From contig BBXU01002424.1 of the NCBI GenBank assembly GCA_001598975.1, forward strand, positions 1-61,903: a stretch of DNA of 61,903 nt. Direction: 5' to 3'. The position numbers and the translations under genes are program-made. Below are positions 59,344 through 61,903 of the stretch, in pieces; positions within the stretch are counted from its first letter, which is position 1; every line of letters starts with the position of its first letter. Origin of the DNA: Parachlorella kessleri. Its lineage: Eukaryota > Chlorophyta > Trebouxiophyceae > Chlorellales > Chlorellaceae. The notes under the pieces were generated by a model. It had not been told where the DNA came from and did no database searches. It saw only the letters and a program-made list of their open reading frames with translations.

Positions 59344-61866
59344 ATGGGCAACTTTGAGCTGGTCGAGGGCCCAGTGGCCCGTGGCAAGGACCTGTGGACT
59401 TTTGAGGGCCGCCTTAAATGGCCTGTTTCCTTCTTCCCTGTGCGCATGACCGTCATCCGCAGCCCAGAAGGAGCACTCACACTAGTCTCCTCCTTCCCAC
59501 CAGAACCGCTTATCCTGGAGGAGTTGGGCAAGCTGGGCACCGTAGAGCTGGTGCTGGCGCCCAACGCCATGCACTGCCTGTGGGGGGCGGAGATGCGGGA
59601 TGCCTGCCCTGGGTCCAAGCTGGCGGGCCCGCCTAACGCGCTCAAACGGTTCCCCAAGGTCAAGTGGGATGCCGAGATTGTGGAGGCAGGGGATTTGGCC
59701 AGCCTGAGGGGGACCACGGGCAGGAGTGGGGTGGGCGGCGGTGGTGGGGACTTGCTGGCTTGGGCCACCAAGGACGCAGGTGTGCCCGCTGCTGCCCAGG
59801 TTTGCGTATGTGTGGGGCTGCTACCTGCCTGCGAGGCATTGCCTGCTGCTGCTACCTGCGCGCCGCCGCCGCCGTCGCTGCTTCGATACTCCACCGCTCC
59901 AAGTTCAAGAGATGTCTGCACCTGCGGGGCCCAGCGTGCCGCAGTCACGCCTGCAGTGGAAGCTTGCAAGGCGTTGCAAGATGTGCAGCGCACTGCCGGA
60001 CATTCCACGCACTGATTCTATGACAATGAGATTCCGTGAGGGCCAGTGTCTTGCACGCAACCCTTGAACACACTCCTCCCATTGCCCGTGCTATGAGTTG
60101 ACTCCCAATGCCCGCCTTGTCTTACTGCAACTGCAGGGAACCCCTGGATGCAGGAGATTGTGCTCCTGCATGCTCCATCCAGAACACTCATCGTAACTGA
60201 CTTGGCATTCAACTTCAGCCGGGACACCAACGCAGGTATGTGTGGCCCCCTAACCTATAAGAGCAGTGATTTGGGTGGTTCAGCATGGTGGCCGCCGATG
60301 TTTGTGGTGTGGCGAGTGCCAGGCTGTTCCTCCTTGCTTCGCCCATATTCTGGGGACGTTTACGCCCAGCGTGACTGCCAGGGCAAGGATAATGGTGCTC
60401 CGCTAAGAGGTTCCTGGGCGAGTTGTTATCACTGCCTCACTGTGTGATGCATATCAGCAATGCAAGCTGCAGCTAGAGCAGGGGCGTGCGTTGCTGAGAG
60501 TACACCGCCAGAGCCTGACTAACCTGTGTTTGGTCATCCTTTGTGACTTTTGTGGTGCCACCAAGCGTGGAGTCGCTACAGCTTGGTGTACACCCTGGCC
60601 TGGTAGCCAACTTGCTGGCCGCTGCCCACCCACCGCGCAGAAACCCCCCTCCCAGGGGGGCCCTTGGGCGCCGTCTTTCGCAACACGTATCTCCCGCTGG
60701 CTGGCGGCTACCGACGCTGCTGCCCTACCAAGCCGTTTGGCTTGTTCTGTAGTGACGCTGGTGCGTTAGGTGGCTGCATCTTGGCTGTGGCCCGGCTGGC
60801 TGGCATGGAGGAATGGGGCATGAAAGATAACATACATATGTATGAGTCTCCAACCATATCAGCAGGCCGGCGTGCTACTAAACAGAGCCGCAGCGCGCAG
60901 CTGTCTGTTTGTAACTTGCTGGTGGCAAGCTCTGTTAGGGTTTACCTCTCGGAGAGCTTCGCTCATTCTACATTCTGCTTTGCAGACGCTATGTGCGCTG
61001 TGTTGGACCAGATCATGGAGCAGGACTTTGACCAGGTGAGTCCCCCCAAGCCCAGCACAGCGTCGTTGGGATCCAACATGCCGACCCACTGTGCATGTTG
61101 GGCCGTCTGCCCCACCCTACCACTCCTTCCACCGCACACACCCCCTTGCTTGTCACCCTTGCCTCGTGTCCGGAGGCTCCATTCTGTGTGTTACGGCATG
61201 TCCAGCAAGGAGCCTTGCATGCATCCATGCCATCGATACCATAGTTTGTGTCCCTGCGTCCAGCGCGGTTGGGTGCGACGCAGTCTGGGGTCAAGGGAAA
61301 TTTCACCCGTTCCACCTGTGCCCAGGGCACTGGTTGGACCCAGGGCATGAATGCCACGTCCTGTGCATCTGTCTCAGGTGGTCATGGCACATGGGAGCGT
61401 TGTGAGGCCGCCAGGAGGGAAGGAGGCCTTCAAAGAGGGGACGGTGGCCTTCTTTCGCGACGTCGCCGAGCGACAGTAAGGGGTTTTCAAGTAGATTGGT
61501 ATGCATGCTGGCAATGTCCTTTGAGGGGAGAGGCCACTAGGAGGCCTCCTCGGGCAGGTGGGCAGACCAGGGCACCTGCATGTGTGGCCCAGGCTGTTCT
61601 GGAAAGGTTATTGCATGTATCAGGGCTGGGGCAAGGTTTGCTGTGACCACTTCCCTTGGGTACCTGCAGCTCTACTGTCTAATGGAAACGTGTAAGGTAT
61701 GCCGTTTGACAAACACGCCCTTCCTTACTCCCCCCTGCCTGGCTGGCGCTGCAGGCGTCGACGGAGCGAGAAGTCCGGCCCATCCACTGCCACACTGGCA
61801 GCATTAACAGTGGCCGCGGTGGCTGTCGCGGCAGGCATCTGGCGGCTGGTGCAGCCAACGCAGTGA
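59344..61866 (+). CDS. DUF4336-domain protein with C-terminal membrane anchor, about 299 aa
   Basis: DUF4336 proteins resemble metallo-beta-lactamase-fold hydrolases; their function is unknown. Exons are 59344-59779, 60137-60235, 60656-60760, 60986-61035, 61378-61475 and 61755-61866, in frame throughout. Visible landmarks: PVRMTVIRSPEGALTLVSSF near the start, ELVLAPNAMHCLW, GNPWMQEIVLLHAPSRTLIV then TDLAFNF, YLPLAGGYRRCCPTKPFGLF, and DQIMEQDFDQ-VVMAHGSVV. The last exon adds a basic stretch (RRRSEK) and one hydrophobic segment (TLAALTVAAVAVAAGIW) followed by RLVQPTQ, typical of a tail anchor. If the last intron is retained, translation stops at TAA 61477-61479 and the anchor is lost. ATG 59344 is the first good start, but the frame is open upstream to about 59182, so an N-terminal targeting exon is possible. 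Confidence 0.82.
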
Positions 61867-61903
61867 CTGGGGGCCGGGGGGGGGGGTGGGGGGGTACGAC
61901 GTA

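Noticed and set aside
59304..60008. 234-codon minus-strand ORF
   Set aside because: It is antisense to the DUF4336 exon, whose motifs and splice phases are clear.
61869..61895. Poly-G tract at the window end
   Set aside because: Homopolymer run just past the last stop; could be real 3' sequence or an assembly edge. No feature supported.

Overview
The window reads as nuclear DNA of a green alga (Chlorophyta; class not determined). The support is GC-rich coding sequence, many short introns with GTGAGT/GTGCGT-type donors, TGTAA motifs downstream of stop codons (the usual chlorophyte polyadenylation signal), and plant/algal-type proteins. There are no operons, CRISPR arrays, phage genes or recognisable tRNA/rRNA genes. 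Every gene has introns, so the models below were assembled exon by exon from splice sites and reading-frame phase. Except where stated, each model stays in frame from first to last codon.

Layout. 253-4453 (+): the 3' part of an unidentified low-complexity protein gene. 5807-12124 (-): a complete 14-exon MUT9-like (plant/algal casein-kinase-1-type) histone kinase. 12125-15705: a long gap with only doubtful exons. 15706-28987 (+): a 31-exon, 1,883-codon KDM3/IBM1-type JmjC histone demethylase. 29866-30930 (-): an intron-containing histone H3. 31460-35769 (+): mitochondrial succinyl-CoA ligase beta subunit. 36685-37778 (+): a small unidentified protein. 38294-51604 (-): a 24-exon, 1,820-residue ABCC-type full ABC transporter. 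52047-54589 (-): an unidentified helical, possibly TPR-like protein. 55148-57680 (+): an unidentified 553-residue protein with a possible targeting peptide. 58372-58850: a hAT-like MITE with an 8-bp target-site duplication. 59344-61866 (+): a DUF4336-domain protein with a predicted C-terminal membrane anchor.

Three neighbouring genes act on histone H3 or encode it: the MUT9-like kinase (the family phosphorylates H3 Thr3), the KDM3 demethylase (the family removes H3K9 methylation) and H3 itself. This may be chance, but it gives about 25 kb a shared chromatin theme. The other recognisable genes are metabolic (TCA cycle) or transport-related.

The most unusual pattern is repeated local tandem duplication of exon-intron junctions. 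In the MUT9 gene a splice-donor junction is present in three in-frame copies. In the ABCC gene the acceptor-side half of the NBD1 Walker B exon is present in three copies, and two further junction-adjacent duplications occur. Other structures are an 82-bp perfect palindrome in an ABCC intron, a 32-bp perfect palindrome just after the KDM3 stop, three introns starting with GC instead of GT, and a final intron in the DUF4336 gene whose retention would remove the membrane anchor.
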